A DNA stretch of 64,000 bases from NCBI RefSeq assembly GCF_000152625.1, contig NZ_CH724156.1, positions 2,658,602-2,722,601 of the forward strand, given 5' to 3'. Shown piece after piece: positions 23,850 through 32,493 of the stretch. Every line of letters begins with the position of its first letter. Positions within the stretch are counted from its first letter, which is position 1. The DNA is from Roseovarius nubinhibens ISM (GTDB lineage Bacteria; Pseudomonadota; Alphaproteobacteria; Rhodobacterales; Rhodobacteraceae). Position numbers and translations under genes: made by a program. The notes under the pieces were generated by a model, which did no database searches, had not been told where the DNA came from, and saw nothing but the letters and a program-made list of their open reading frames with translations.

Positions 23850-26770
23850 GGATTGACGGCAAGGGATTGATCGACCGCAGGAAGCCGATCAGCTTTCGCT
23901 TTGACGGGCAGCGCTATGACGGGTTTGCCGGCGATACGCTGGCCTCGGCGCTTTTGGCCAATGACATCCGGCTCATGGGGCGGTCGTTCAAATATCACCG
24001 TCCGCGCGGGGTGCTCACGGCGGGGAGCGAAGAGCCCAATGCGCTGGTGACCACGGGGCTTGGCCCGGCGCAGGAGCCCAATGTGCGGGCCACCACGCTT
24101 GAGCTCTACGAAGGGTTGATGGCGCGGAGCCAGAACCGCTGGCCGTCGCTGGGCTTTGACCTGATGGCGGTCAATGATCTCGCCGCGCCCTTTCTCGGGG
24201 CGGGGTTCTATTACAAGACCTTCATGTGGCCCAAGGCGTTTTGGGAAAAGATCTATGAGCCGGTCATTCGCAATGCCGCCGGTCTCGGCGCGCTGTCGGG
24301 CGAGGCCAATAGCGACAAATACGAGAAGGCCTTTGCCCATTGTGACCTGCTGGTGATCGGGGCGGGGCCTGCGGGGCTCTGGGCCGCCATGGAGGGCGCG
24401 CGGGCGGGGCTCGATGTGATCCTGTGCGACGAGGACACGCAGCCCGGCGGGCGGCTCAATGCCGAGACCGAGACTGTCGGCGGCATGGCGGGGGCCGAGT
24501 GGGCCGCGTCGGTGGTGGCAGAGCTGCGGGCCATGGGCAATGTGCGGATCATGACGCGCACGGCGGTGATCGGGGCCTATGACGGCGGCACCTATGGTGC
24601 GCTCGAGCGTCTGGCGCCGGAGGTGGCACAGCGCCCGGGCGCGGCGCGCGAATGTTTCTGGCGCATCACCGCGGGGCAGGCGGTGCTGGCCGCGGGCGCA
24701 ATCGAGCGTCCGGTGGCGTTTCGCAACAATGACCGGCCCGGCATCATGACGGCGGGGGCGGTGCGCGCCTATCTCAACCGCTGGAACGTGACGGCGGGGC
24801 GCAATATCGCGGTCTATGGCAACACCGATGAGGCGCATCGCTCGGTGCGCGACCTGCAGGCGGCGGGGCTGCATGTGAGTGCGCTCATCGATGCGCGGCC
24901 GCATGCGACCTGTGATCTCGACGTGCCGTTCTTCGCCGGTGCCGAGGTCAGCAATGCCGAGGGGCGTCAAGCGCTCGAGGCGGTGGAGATCCGCACCGCC
25001 AAGGGGGTCGAGAAGATCCGCGCCGAATGTCTGGCCATGTCTGGCGGCTGGAACCCGAATGTGCATCTCACCTGCCATATGGGCGGGCGGCCGGTCTGGG
25101 ACCGCGACATCGCGGCCTTTGTGCCGCAGCCGGGCGCGGTGCCGGGGCTGCATGTGGCGGGCGCGGCGCGCGGTGTCTTTGACACGGCTGGCTGCCTCGC
25201 CGATGGCCGTCGCGCGGCGCGCGCAGCCCTCGAGGCGCTGGGGCGCAAAGCGGCGGAGGTCGATCTGCCCGAGGCGGAGACCGCGCGTTATGACATCTGG
25301 CCGGTCTGGGCGGTGCCGGGCAAGGGCCGTGCCTGGCTCGATTTTCAGAACGATGTGACGGTCAAGGATGTGCGGCAGGCGGCGGTGGAGAACTTCCGCT
25401 CGGTCGAGCATATGAAGCGCTACACCACCCAAGGCATGGCGACCGATCAGGGCAAGAACTCGAACGTGGCGGCGCTGGCGGTGCTGGCGGATGCGACGGG
25501 GCGGGGCATTCCCGAGACCGGCACCACCACCTTCCGCCCGCCGTTCGTGCCGGTGAGCATCGCGGCGCTGGGGGCGGGCGCGCAGGGCAAGGGCTTTGCG
25601 CCGCAGCGTTTCACCACCTCGCATGACGCGAGCGTGGCGCGGGGCGCGCCGATGATCGAGGCGGGGCTCTGGTATCGGCCGAGCTATTTTCCTCAAGCGG
25701 GCGAGACCCATTGGCGGCAGAGTTGTGACCGCGAGGTGCAGATGGTGCGCCGCGCGGTGGGTGTCTCGGATGTGAGCACGCTCGGCAAGATCGACATTCA
25801 GGGGCCGGATGCCGGTGCCTTTCTCGACATGGTCTATACCGGCATGTTCTCGACCCTCAAAGAGGGCCGGGTGCGCTATGGGCTGATGCTGCGCGAAGAT
25901 GGCTATGTCATGGATGACGGCACCACGGCGCGGATGGGCGCGGATCACTATGTGATGACCACCACCACCGCCGCGGCGGGGCAGGTGATGCGGCATCTCG
26001 ATTTCGTGCATCAATGCCTCTGCCCGCAGATGGATGTGCGGTTCATCTCGGTGACCGAGCAATGGGCGCAGTTTGCCGTGGCAGGCCCCAAGGCGCGGGA
26101 TCTGCTGACCGAGCTTTTGGGCGCGGATCAGGTCGATCTGCCCTTCATGGGCTGTGGCGCGGTGCGGATCGACGAGATTGACGCGCGGCTCTTCCGGATC
26201 TCGTTTTCGGGCGAGGCGGGCTATGAGATCGCGGTGCCGGCGCGCTATGGCGCGGCGCTCTTCGAGCGGCTCTGCGAGATGGCCGAGGCGCGCGACGGTG
26301 GCCCCTATGGGATGGAAGCGCTCAATGTGCTGCGCATCGAGAAAGGCTTCATCACCCATGCGGAGATCCATGGCCGGGTGACCGCCAAGGATATCGGCAT
26401 GGGCGGCATGGTCAGCGCCAAGAAGGATTGCGTCGGCAAACCCATGGCGGCGCGTCCGGGCCTATCGGAAGATCTCCGCGAAGAGCTCGTGGGGCTGCGG
26501 CCTCTGGGCGAGATCAAGGAGCTTCCCGCCGGGGCGCATCTCTTTGACGAGGGGGCCGAGGCAATGGCCGAGAACGATCAGGGCTATGTCACCAGCAGCT
26601 GCTATTCGCCGAGCTGCGAGAGCGTGCTGGCGCTGGGCTTTTTGAAAAATGGCCGGGCGCGCCATGGCGAGCGGGTCAGGCTGGTCGATCATCTGCGCGG
26701 GGTCGACACGATCTGCGAGGTGCAGGACCCGGTGCAGTTCGATGCGGATGGAGGGCGGATGCGTGACTGA
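23846..26770 (+). CDS. soxA: Sarcosine oxidase alpha subunit
   Basis: A 974-aa subunit. The N-terminal part contains a ferredoxin-like segment (FDGQRYDGFAGDTLASALLA, GRSFKYHRPRG). A pyridine-nucleotide-binding fold follows (CDLLVIGAGPAGLWAAMEGA). The C-terminal third is an aminomethyltransferase-like, folate-binding domain (VSDVSTLGKIDIQGPDAGAF, FRISFSGEAGYEIAVP, LRIEKGFITH). It takes formaldehyde equivalents onto tetrahydrofolate. The 3' end overlaps soxG by eight bases. Confidence 0.97.
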   Translation: MRIDGKGLIDRRKPISFRFDGQRYDGFAGDTLASALLANDIRLMGRSFKYHRPRGVLTAGSEEPNALVTTGLGPAQEPNVRATTLELYEGLMARSQNRWPSLGFDLMAVNDLAAPFLGAGFYYKTFMWPKAFWEKIYEPVIRNAAGLGALSGEANSDKYEKAFAHCDLLVIGAGPAGLWAAMEGARAGLDVILCDEDTQPGGRLNAETETVGGMAGAEWAASVVAELRAMGNVRIMTRTAVIGAYDGGTYGALERLAPEVAQRPGAARECFWRITAGQAVLAAGAIERPVAFRNNDRPGIMTAGAVRAYLNRWNVTAGRNIAVYGNTDEAHRSVRDLQAAGLHVSALIDARPHATCDLDVPFFAGAEVSNAEGRQALEAVEIRTAKGVEKIRAECLAMSGGWNPNVHLTCHMGGRPVWDRDIAAFVPQPGAVPGLHVAGAARGVFDTAGCLADGRRAARAALEALGRKAAEVDLPEAETARYDIWPVWAVPGKGRAWLDFQNDVTVKDVRQAAVENFRSVEHMKRYTTQGMATDQGKNSNVAALAVLADATGRGIPETGTTTFRPPFVPVSIAALGAGAQGKGFAPQRFTTSHDASVARGAPMIEAGLWYRPSYFPQAGETHWRQSCDREVQMVRRAVGVSDVSTLGKIDIQGPDAGAFLDMVYTGMFSTLKEGRVRYGLMLREDGYVMDDGTTARMGADHYVMTTTTAAAGQVMRHLDFVHQCLCPQMDVRFISVTEQWAQFAVAGPKARDLLTELLGADQVDLPFMGCGAVRIDEIDARLFRISFSGEAGYEIAVPARYGAALFERLCEMAEARDGGPYGMEALNVLRIEKGFITHAEIHGRVTAKDIGMGGMVSAKKDCVGKPMAARPGLSEDLREELVGLRPLGEIKELPAGAHLFDEGAEAMAENDQGYVTSSCYSPSCESVLALGFLKNGRARHGERVRLVDHLRGVDTICEVQDPVQFDADGGRMRD

Positions 26771-27314
26771 GTTGACAGCCAAGACGCCGGGGGCGGGGAT
26801 TTTCCCGTTCGAGATCGGCGGGATCACCGCCCGCGAAGAGACGCCCGAGGCGATGACCGCCATCGCGCCCTACAAGGGCCGCGAGGCCGAGGCCAGCGCG
26901 GCGCTTGAGGCGGCGCATGGCATGGCGCTGCCCGCGCCAGGACGCAGCACTGGCAAGGCCGGCGCGCGCGCCCTGTGGTTTGGCCGGGATACGGCGCTCT
27001 TGATCGGGCCGCGGGTGGATGCGTCGCTCGGCCGTCATGCCGCGCTCACCGATCAGTCGGATGCCTGGATCGTGGTGCGGCTCGAAGGCGCGGGGGCGCG
27101 CGACGTGCTGGCCCGGCTGACGCCGCTCGATCTGCGCGAGGGCGTGTTCAAGCGCGGCCATACGGCGCGCAGCGAGCTGGCCCATATGGCGGGTTCGATC
27201 ACGCGGGTTGGGCCGGAGGCCTGGCAGATCATGGTCTTTCGCAGCTTTGCGCGGACCCTTGCCCATGATCTCGACAGCGCCATGCGCGGGGTTGCGGCGC
27301 GGGCGGGCGCGTGA
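26763..27314 (+). CDS. soxG: Sarcosine oxidase gamma subunit
   Basis: A 183-aa subunit. The frame is open well upstream inside soxA, but the best start is GTG at 26763, seven bases after GGAGGG. It gives VTELTAKTPGAGIFPFEIGG and overlaps soxA by eight bases. Conserved segments: WIVVRLEGAGARDVLARLTP, LDLREGVFKRGHTARSELAH and VFRSFARTLAHDL. It packs against the other subunits. Last gene of soxBDAG. Confidence 0.9.
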   Translation: MTELTAKTPGAGIFPFEIGGITAREETPEAMTAIAPYKGREAEASAALEAAHGMALPAPGRSTGKAGARALWFGRDTALLIGPRVDASLGRHAALTDQSDAWIVVRLEGAGARDVLARLTPLDLREGVFKRGHTARSELAHMAGSITRVGPEAWQIMVFRSFARTLAHDLDSAMRGVAARAGA

Positions 27315-27349
27315 TGAATGGGCTGACCTTTCCAAAGGAGTGTTTGCAG

Positions 27350-27688
27350 ATGATGATCCGATACGCCCGAGTGGCTGTCCCTGTGGTTGCCTTAGTTGCG
27401 GCGACGAGCCTGAGCGCCGTGCCGGCCTGGGCCGTGAGCGAGGCCGACAAGGCCGCCAATTGCGCCGCCACCGCCGATATCGTGCGCGAGGCCGTGGCCC
27501 AGCGCGTGGCGGGGCAATCCTCGGAACAGGCGCAGGGGTTTCTCACGTCTGACGAGGCAGGGGTCGATGACAAGTTCGACAGCGCCATCCCGATGCTGGT
27601 CGACTGGGTCTATACGCTCGACGAGGCGCATCTCACCGAGGATGCGGCCAAGGCGATGGAAACCCAGTGCCTGGAGTTCAAATCCTGA
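27350..27688 (+). CDS. Small exported protein
   Basis: A 112-aa product from the ATG at 27350, nine bases after AAGGAG. Residues 1-28 form a signal peptide (VALVAATSLSAVPAWA). The mature part is about 85 residues, acidic and helical, with two cysteines at its ends (KAANCAATADIVREAVAQRV, METQCLEFKS) that could pair. No known domain. It follows soxG by 35 bases and may be part of that transcript, which would put a periplasmic partner near sarcosine oxidation; that is inference. Confidence 0.65.
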   Translation: MMIRYARVAVPVVALVAATSLSAVPAWAVSEADKAANCAATADIVREAVAQRVAGQSSEQAQGFLTSDEAGVDDKFDSAIPMLVDWVYTLDEAHLTEDAAKAMETQCLEFKS

Positions 27689-27732
27689 GCGCGACACGCT
27701 GACCCTTCGGCCCCGGGCTGGCGTCGGTCCGG

Positions 27733-27756
27733 GGGTATTTGTCACCAGAAAGAGGC
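27733..27756 (+). repeat. Dispersed 24-bp intergenic motif, copy 1
   Basis: The sequence GGGTATTTGTCACCAGAAAG, followed by AGGC, recurs at 32005-32028 with one base changed. This copy lies in the 133 bases between the exported protein and dnaG, the other between rpoD and yjbQ, in the same orientation. Confidence 0.65.
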
Positions 27757-27821
27757 ACAGGCCGGGCCCCAGAGTGATGGTGGCTCTTGGCGTTGGGGCC
27801 TTGATGCTCATATAGAAGAGT

Positions 27822-29768
27822 ATGAGTCTGCCACCCGGTTTCCTTGACGAATTGCGCAACCGCACCTCGATCGCTCAGGTCGTGGGGCGCAAGGTCATGT
27901 GGGACAAGCGAAAATCGAACCCGGGCAAGGGCGATCTCTGGGCGCCATGCCCGTTCCACCACGAAAAGACCGCCAGTTTTCACGTCGATGACCGCAAGGG
28001 CTATTACTATTGCTTTGGCTGTCATGCGAAGGGCGATGCCATCGGCTTTGTCCGTGAGACCGAGAATGTCGAATTCATGGAGGCGGTGCGCATTCTCGCG
28101 CAGGAGGCGGGGATGACCCTGCCGGAGCGCGACCCGCAGGCGCAGGCCAAGGCGGATCGGATCACGCTTCTGGCCGAGGTGATGGAGCAGGCGGTGCGCT
28201 ATTTCCGCATGCAGCTTCATGCCGGGGCGGGGGCGGCGGCGCGGGAATATCTGGCGCGGCGCGGGCTCAGCGCCGAGACGCAGGAGCGGTTCGAGATCGG
28301 CTTTGTCCCCGAGGGCTGGCAGGGGCTGTGGGATACGCTCAGCGGGCAGGGGGTCGAGGCGCAGATGATCCTCGACTGTGGGCTCGCGCGCGAAAGCAGC
28401 AAGGGCAAGCAGCCCTATGACGTGTTCCGCAACCGTATCATGTTCCCGATCCGCGACGCGCGGGGGCGGTGCATCGCCTTTGGCGGCCGGGCGATGGACC
28501 CGAATGACAACGCCAAATACCTCAACTCGCCGGAGACGGTGCTGTTTGACAAGTCGCGCAATCTTTTCAACCTCGGGCCGGCGCGGGAGGCGGCGGGCAA
28601 GGGCCTGCCTCTGGTGGTGGCTGAGGGCTATATGGATGTGATTGCGCTGGCGCAGGCCGGCCATGAGGCGGCGGTGGCGCCGCTCGGGACGGCGGTGACC
28701 GAGACCCAGCTCGCGATGCTCTGGCGGGTGGCGGATGAGCCGGTGATGGCGCTCGATGGCGATCGGGCGGGGGTGCAGGCGGCTTACCGCGTGATCGATC
28801 TGGCGCTGCCGCTTCTGGAGGCGGGCAAGAGCCTGCGGTTCGCGCTCATGCCCGAGGGCAAGGACCCGGATGATCTGATCCGCGAGGGCGGCATCGAGGC
28901 GCTGCGCGAGAAGGTCGAGGGCGCGCTGCCGATGGTGGAGCTGTTGTGGCGGCGCGAGACCGAGGGGCGCAGTTTCGACAGCCCCGAGCGCAAGGCGGCG
29001 CTCGACAAGGTGCTGCGCGAGGTGATCAAGCGCATCGCCGATCCGTCGATCCGGGGCCATTACGGGCAGGCGATCAAGGATCTGCGCTGGCAGCTTTTCT
29101 CGCCGCAGCGCAAGCCGCGGCAGGACCGCGGCAAATGGACCCCGCGCGGCCAGATGGAGATGGCGCCGAAGCCGAGCACCAAGGCCTCGGCGCTCTTGGC
29201 GGCGGATGTGGCGGCGCAGGAGCGGCTGCGCGAGGCGGCGATCCTTGCGGTGCTTCTGGCGACGCCGGAAGTGGCCATCGAATTCGAGGCGCAGCTCGAG
29301 CGGTTGGAGTGTCGTGATTCCGATCTGGGCCTCTTGCGCGATGTGATCTTGCGCCACTGCGACAAGGGCCGCGAGGCGGTGGTCGAGGCGGCGGAAAATG
29401 CGCTCGGCGGGGTGGGGCTTGAAAACCTCACGAGCCTGCCCCATGTGGCATTGGTGCCCGCCGTGCGGCGCCCCGGCGACGTGGATCTGGCGCGGGTGAC
29501 GGTGGCAGAGGAGCTGGCCAAGATCGCCGCGACGCGGGGCATCGCGGTCGAGATTTCCGAAGCGATGGAAGACCTTGCCGGGGTTGCCGATGAGGCGGTG
29601 ACCTGGCGATTGGGGCAGGCGGCGGAGGCCCGCAACCGGGCGCTGCGCAGCCAGCAGGAAGACAAGACCGAATATGATACGGCGGCCAACGGCGCCCGTG
29701 TCAGCCGGGATGAGCGTGACGCATTCGATGCGCTGTTGGACAGAATCGGCTTTTCCAAGAAGCAATGA
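27822..29768 (+). CDS. dnaG: DNA primase
   Basis: A 648-aa primase that lays RNA primers at replication forks. The N-terminal zinc finger is intact (Cys43, His46, Cys64, Cys67 in CPFHHEKTASFHV and YYYCFGCHAKGD). The RNA polymerase core has YLARRGLSAET and GGRAMDPNDNAKYLNSPET, and the TOPRIM metal site lies around residue 265 (VVAEGYMDVIALAQAG, ALDGDRAG). The C-terminal helicase-binding region follows. It sits next to rpoD, as in the macromolecular synthesis operon, but no rpsU gene lies upstream. Confidence 0.97.
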   Translation: MSLPPGFLDELRNRTSIAQVVGRKVMWDKRKSNPGKGDLWAPCPFHHEKTASFHVDDRKGYYYCFGCHAKGDAIGFVRETENVEFMEAVRILAQEAGMTLPERDPQAQAKADRITLLAEVMEQAVRYFRMQLHAGAGAAAREYLARRGLSAETQERFEIGFVPEGWQGLWDTLSGQGVEAQMILDCGLARESSKGKQPYDVFRNRIMFPIRDARGRCIAFGGRAMDPNDNAKYLNSPETVLFDKSRNLFNLGPAREAAGKGLPLVVAEGYMDVIALAQAGHEAAVAPLGTAVTETQLAMLWRVADEPVMALDGDRAGVQAAYRVIDLALPLLEAGKSLRFALMPEGKDPDDLIREGGIEALREKVEGALPMVELLWRRETEGRSFDSPERKAALDKVLREVIKRIADPSIRGHYGQAIKDLRWQLFSPQRKPRQDRGKWTPRGQMEMAPKPSTKASALLAADVAAQERLREAAILAVLLATPEVAIEFEAQLERLECRDSDLGLLRDVILRHCDKGREAVVEAAENALGGVGLENLTSLPHVALVPAVRRPGDVDLARVTVAEELAKIAATRGIAVEISEAMEDLAGVADEAVTWRLGQAAEARNRALRSQQEDKTEYDTAANGARVSRDERDAFDALLDRIGFSKKQ

Positions 29769-29898
29769 ACGTGGGCCTCTGGTCGCTTTGCTGAGGAAAA
29801 GGTAAAGGAATCAGGGTAAACGGGTTGCGAATCACCGCTCATCGCGGATGATTCGTAGGAAGCGAATCACCCGTCGCGCCCCAGCTGAGGAGCATTTC

Positions 29899-31881
29899 AT
29901 GGCCGCCAAGGACAACGATGATCAAAAACCCGATGATCAGGATGCCGAGATTTCGCTGGATCTGAGCCAGACGGCGATCAAGAAGATGATCGCCGAGGCG
30001 CGCGAGAAGGGCTACATCACCTATGACCAGCTGAACCAGGCGCTGCCGCCCGATCAGGTGTCGTCGGAACAGATCGAAGATGTCATGTCGATGCTCAGCG
30101 AGATGGGCATCAACATCATCGAGGCCGAGGATGTCGAGGAAGAAGAGCAGCGGGTGACGGCGCTCGCCGAGGTGGGCAAGCGCGGCGAGGTCACGCTCGG
30201 GTCCGGCAAGGAAGAAAAGCTCGACCGGACGGATGACCCGGTGCGCATGTATCTGCGCGAGATGGGCTCGGTCGAGCTGCTCAGCCGCGAGGGCGAGATC
30301 GCCATTGCCAAGCGCATCGAGGCGGGCCGCAACACGATGATCCTCGGGCTCTGCGAAAGCCCGCTGACCTTTCAGGCGATCACCATCTGGCGCGACGAAC
30401 TTCTGACCGAAGACATTCTGCTGCGCGATGTGATCGATCTCGAGGCGACCTTTGGCAATCAGCTCGGTGATGACGAGGATGAGGAGGCCCCCGTGGTCGC
30501 CGCCAATGTGGGCGAGGCGCCGGGCAAGAAATCCGAGACCACCCAAGAGCTCGATGCCGATGGCAACCCGATCTCGTCGGATGATGACGAGGACGAGGAT
30601 GATCAGGCCAATATGAGCCTCGCGGCGATGGAGGCCGCGCTCAAGCCGCGGGTGCTCGAGACGCTGGACCGGATCGCCAATGATTATGAAAAGCTGTCGG
30701 AGATGCAGGACAGCCGGATTTCGGCGACGCTCAATGAGGATGGTTCGTTCTCGGCCAAGCAGGAAGCGACCTATCAGAAGCTGCGCTCGGAGATTGTCGA
30801 GCTGGTGAATGAGCTGCACCTGCACAACAACCGGATCGAAGCGCTGATCGACCAGCTCTATGGGATCAACCAGCGCATCATGTCCATCGACAGCGCGATG
30901 GTGAAGCTCGCCGATCAGGCGCGCATCAACCGCCGCGAATTCATCGATGCCTATCGCGGTCGCGAGCTCGACCCCAATTGGCTCGACGATATGGCGTCGA
31001 AATCGGGCCGGGGCTGGCAGATGTTCATGGAACGCTCGCCCGAGAAAGTGGCCGAGCTGCGCGCCGATATGGCCCAGGTCGGGCAATATGTCGGTCTCGA
31101 CATCAGCGAATTCCGCCGCATCGTGGGACAGGTTCAGAAGGGCGAGCAAGAGGCGCGTCAGGCCAAGAAGGAAATGGTCGAGGCGAACCTGCGTCTGGTG
31201 ATCTCGATTGCCAAGAAATACACCAACCGCGGTCTGCAATTCCTCGATCTCATTCAGGAAGGCAACATCGGCCTGATGAAGGCGGTGGACAAGTTCGAAT
31301 ACCGTCGCGGCTATAAATTCTCGACCTATGCGACCTGGTGGATCCGGCAAGCGATCACCCGTTCGATTGCCGATCAGGCGCGCACCATCCGTATCCCGGT
31401 GCATATGATCGAGACGATCAACAAGCTGGTCCGTACGGGCCGTCAGATGCTGCATGAGATCGGCCGCGAGCCGACGCCGGAAGAGCTCGCCGAGAAGCTG
31501 CAGATGCCGCTCGAGAAGGTCCGCAAGGTGATGAAGATCGCCAAGGAGCCGATTTCGCTCGAGACGCCGATTGGCGATGAGGAAGACAGCCAGCTTGGCG
31601 ATTTCATCGAGGACAAGAACGCGGTACTGCCCCTCGACAGCGCCATTCAGGACAATCTCAAGGAAACCACGACGCGGGTTCTGTCGTCGCTCACCCCGCG
31701 TGAAGAGCGGGTTCTGCGGATGCGGTTCGGCATTGGCATGAACACCGATCACACGCTGGAAGAAGTCGGCCAGCAGTTCAGCGTGACCCGCGAACGGATC
31801 CGTCAGATCGAAGCCAAAGCGCTGCGCAAGCTCAAACATCCGAGCCGGTCGCGCAAGCTGCGCAGTTTCCTCGACCAGTAA
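29899..31881 (+). CDS. rpoD: RNA polymerase sigma factor RpoD (sigma-70)
   Basis: The housekeeping sigma factor, 660 aa from the ATG at 29899 after GAGGAG. Region 1.1 is at the N-terminus, region 1.2 at [17 protein letters not shown], with the long acidic non-conserved insert between. Region 2 reads [20 protein letters not shown] and [20 protein letters not shown]. Region 4 ends with [20 protein letters not shown]. Upstream a 10-base direct repeat GCGAATCACC lies at 29827-29836 and 29862-29871. A strong terminator follows. Confidence 0.98.
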   Translation: MAAKDNDDQKPDDQDAEISLDLSQTAIKKMIAEAREKGYITYDQLNQALPPDQVSSEQIEDVMSMLSEMGINIIEAEDVEEEEQRVTALAEVGKRGEVTLGSGKEEKLDRTDDPVRMYLREMGSVELLSREGEIAIAKRIEAGRNTMILGLCESPLTFQAITIWRDELLTEDILLRDVIDLEATFGNQLGDDEDEEAPVVAANVGEAPGKKSETTQELDADGNPISSDDDEDEDDQANMSLAAMEAALKPRVLETLDRIANDYEKLSEMQDSRISATLNEDGSFSAKQEATYQKLRSEIVELVNELHLHNNRIEALIDQLYGINQRIMSIDSAMVKLADQARINRREFIDAYRGRELDPNWLDDMASKSGRGWQMFMERSPEKVAELRADMAQVGQYVGLDISEFRRIVGQVQKGEQEARQAKKEMVEANLRLVISIAKKYTNRGLQFLDLIQEGNIGLMKAVDKFEYRRGYKFSTYATWWIRQAITRSIADQARTIRIPVHMIETINKLVRTGRQMLHEIGREPTPEELAEKLQMPLEKVRKVMKIAKEPISLETPIGDEEDSQLGDFIEDKNAVLPLDSAIQDNLKETTTRVLSSLTPREERVLRMRFGIGMNTDHTLEEVGQQFSVTRERIRQIEAKALRKLKHPSRSRKLRSFLDQ

Positions 31882-31905
31882 ACGGTCGGGCGCAAGCAAA
31901 ACGAG

Positions 31906-31938
31906 AGGGCGTGCCAGTTTGGCGCGCCCTTTGGTTTT
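31906..31938 (+). terminator. Rho-independent terminator after rpoD
   Basis: AGGGCGTGCC and GGCGCGCCCT form a 10-bp stem with one G-U pair around AGTTT, followed by TTGGTTTT. It lies 25 bases beyond the rpoD stop codon. Confidence 0.85.
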
Positions 31939-32004
31939 CGGGGGCTTTGGTGGGTTTTGGTGGGGGCCGACGATAGGCCAGCCTCTGGCGGCGCGGGTGG
32001 ATTT

Positions 32005-32028
32005 GGGTATTTCTCACCAGAAAGAGGC
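32005..32028 (+). repeat. Dispersed 24-bp intergenic motif, copy 2
   Basis: GGGTATTTCTCACCAGAAAG followed by AGGC, one base different from the copy at 27733-27756. It lies after the rpoD terminator and about 40 bases before yjbQ. Confidence 0.65.
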
Positions 32029-32069
32029 CCGTGCTTGCCAAATCACCGGGGCTGCGTCACGGATAGGGC

Positions 32070-32492
32070 ATGCAGCAGGTTTTCACGATCACGACGCGCG
32101 GTCCGGGGCTCTATGAGATCACCCGCGAGCTGTCTGCCTGGGTGCGCGGGCAAGGGATCGAGACGGGTCTTTTGACCCTGTTCATTCGCCACACCTCGGC
32201 GAGCCTCACCATTCAGGAAAATGCCGATCCCGAGGTGCGGACCGATCTGCGCAATTTCTTTGCCCGGCTGGTGCCGCCGAGCAGCGACCCGTCGATGCGC
32301 TATCTCACCCATACCTATGAGGGGCCGGATGATATGCCGGCGCATATCAAGGCGGCGCTTTTGCCAGTGAGTCTCGGCATTCCGGTGATGGATGGCGCGC
32401 TGTGTCTTGGCACCTGGCAGGGCGTTTATGTGTTTGAGCATCGGGAGGCTGCGCATCGCCGCGAGGTGGTGGCGCATCTGACGGGAGGGTGA
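32070..32492 (+). CDS. yjbQ: YjbQ/UPF0047 family protein
   Basis: A 140-aa protein with the family pattern: IRHTSASLTIQENADPEVRT, YEGPDDMPAHIKAALL, and LGIPVMDGALCLGTWQGVYV. Members are small trimeric enzymes with weak thiamine-phosphate synthase activity in some tests; the cellular role is unsettled. The ATG of the next gene follows the stop codon by one base, with its GGAGGG ribosome binding site inside this gene, so the two are coupled. Confidence 0.9.
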   Translation: MQQVFTITTRGPGLYEITRELSAWVRGQGIETGLLTLFIRHTSASLTIQENADPEVRTDLRNFFARLVPPSSDPSMRYLTHTYEGPDDMPAHIKAALLPVSLGIPVMDGALCLGTWQGVYVFEHREAAHRREVVAHLTGG

Positions 32493-32493
32493 C

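Noticed and set aside
23744-26371. An 875-codon open frame opposite soxA
   Set aside because: Antisense shadow of soxA; composition-driven, Arg/His-rich and without known domains.
29827-29871. GCGAATCACC direct repeat before rpoD as a heat-shock or operator site
   Set aside because: Only two copies 35 bases apart, no match to a known promoter pattern, and not enough to call a regulatory site.
27678-31899. Long open frames opposite dnaG and rpoD
   Set aside because: Both follow the codon pattern of the plus-strand genes in mirror image; no ribosome binding site or domain.
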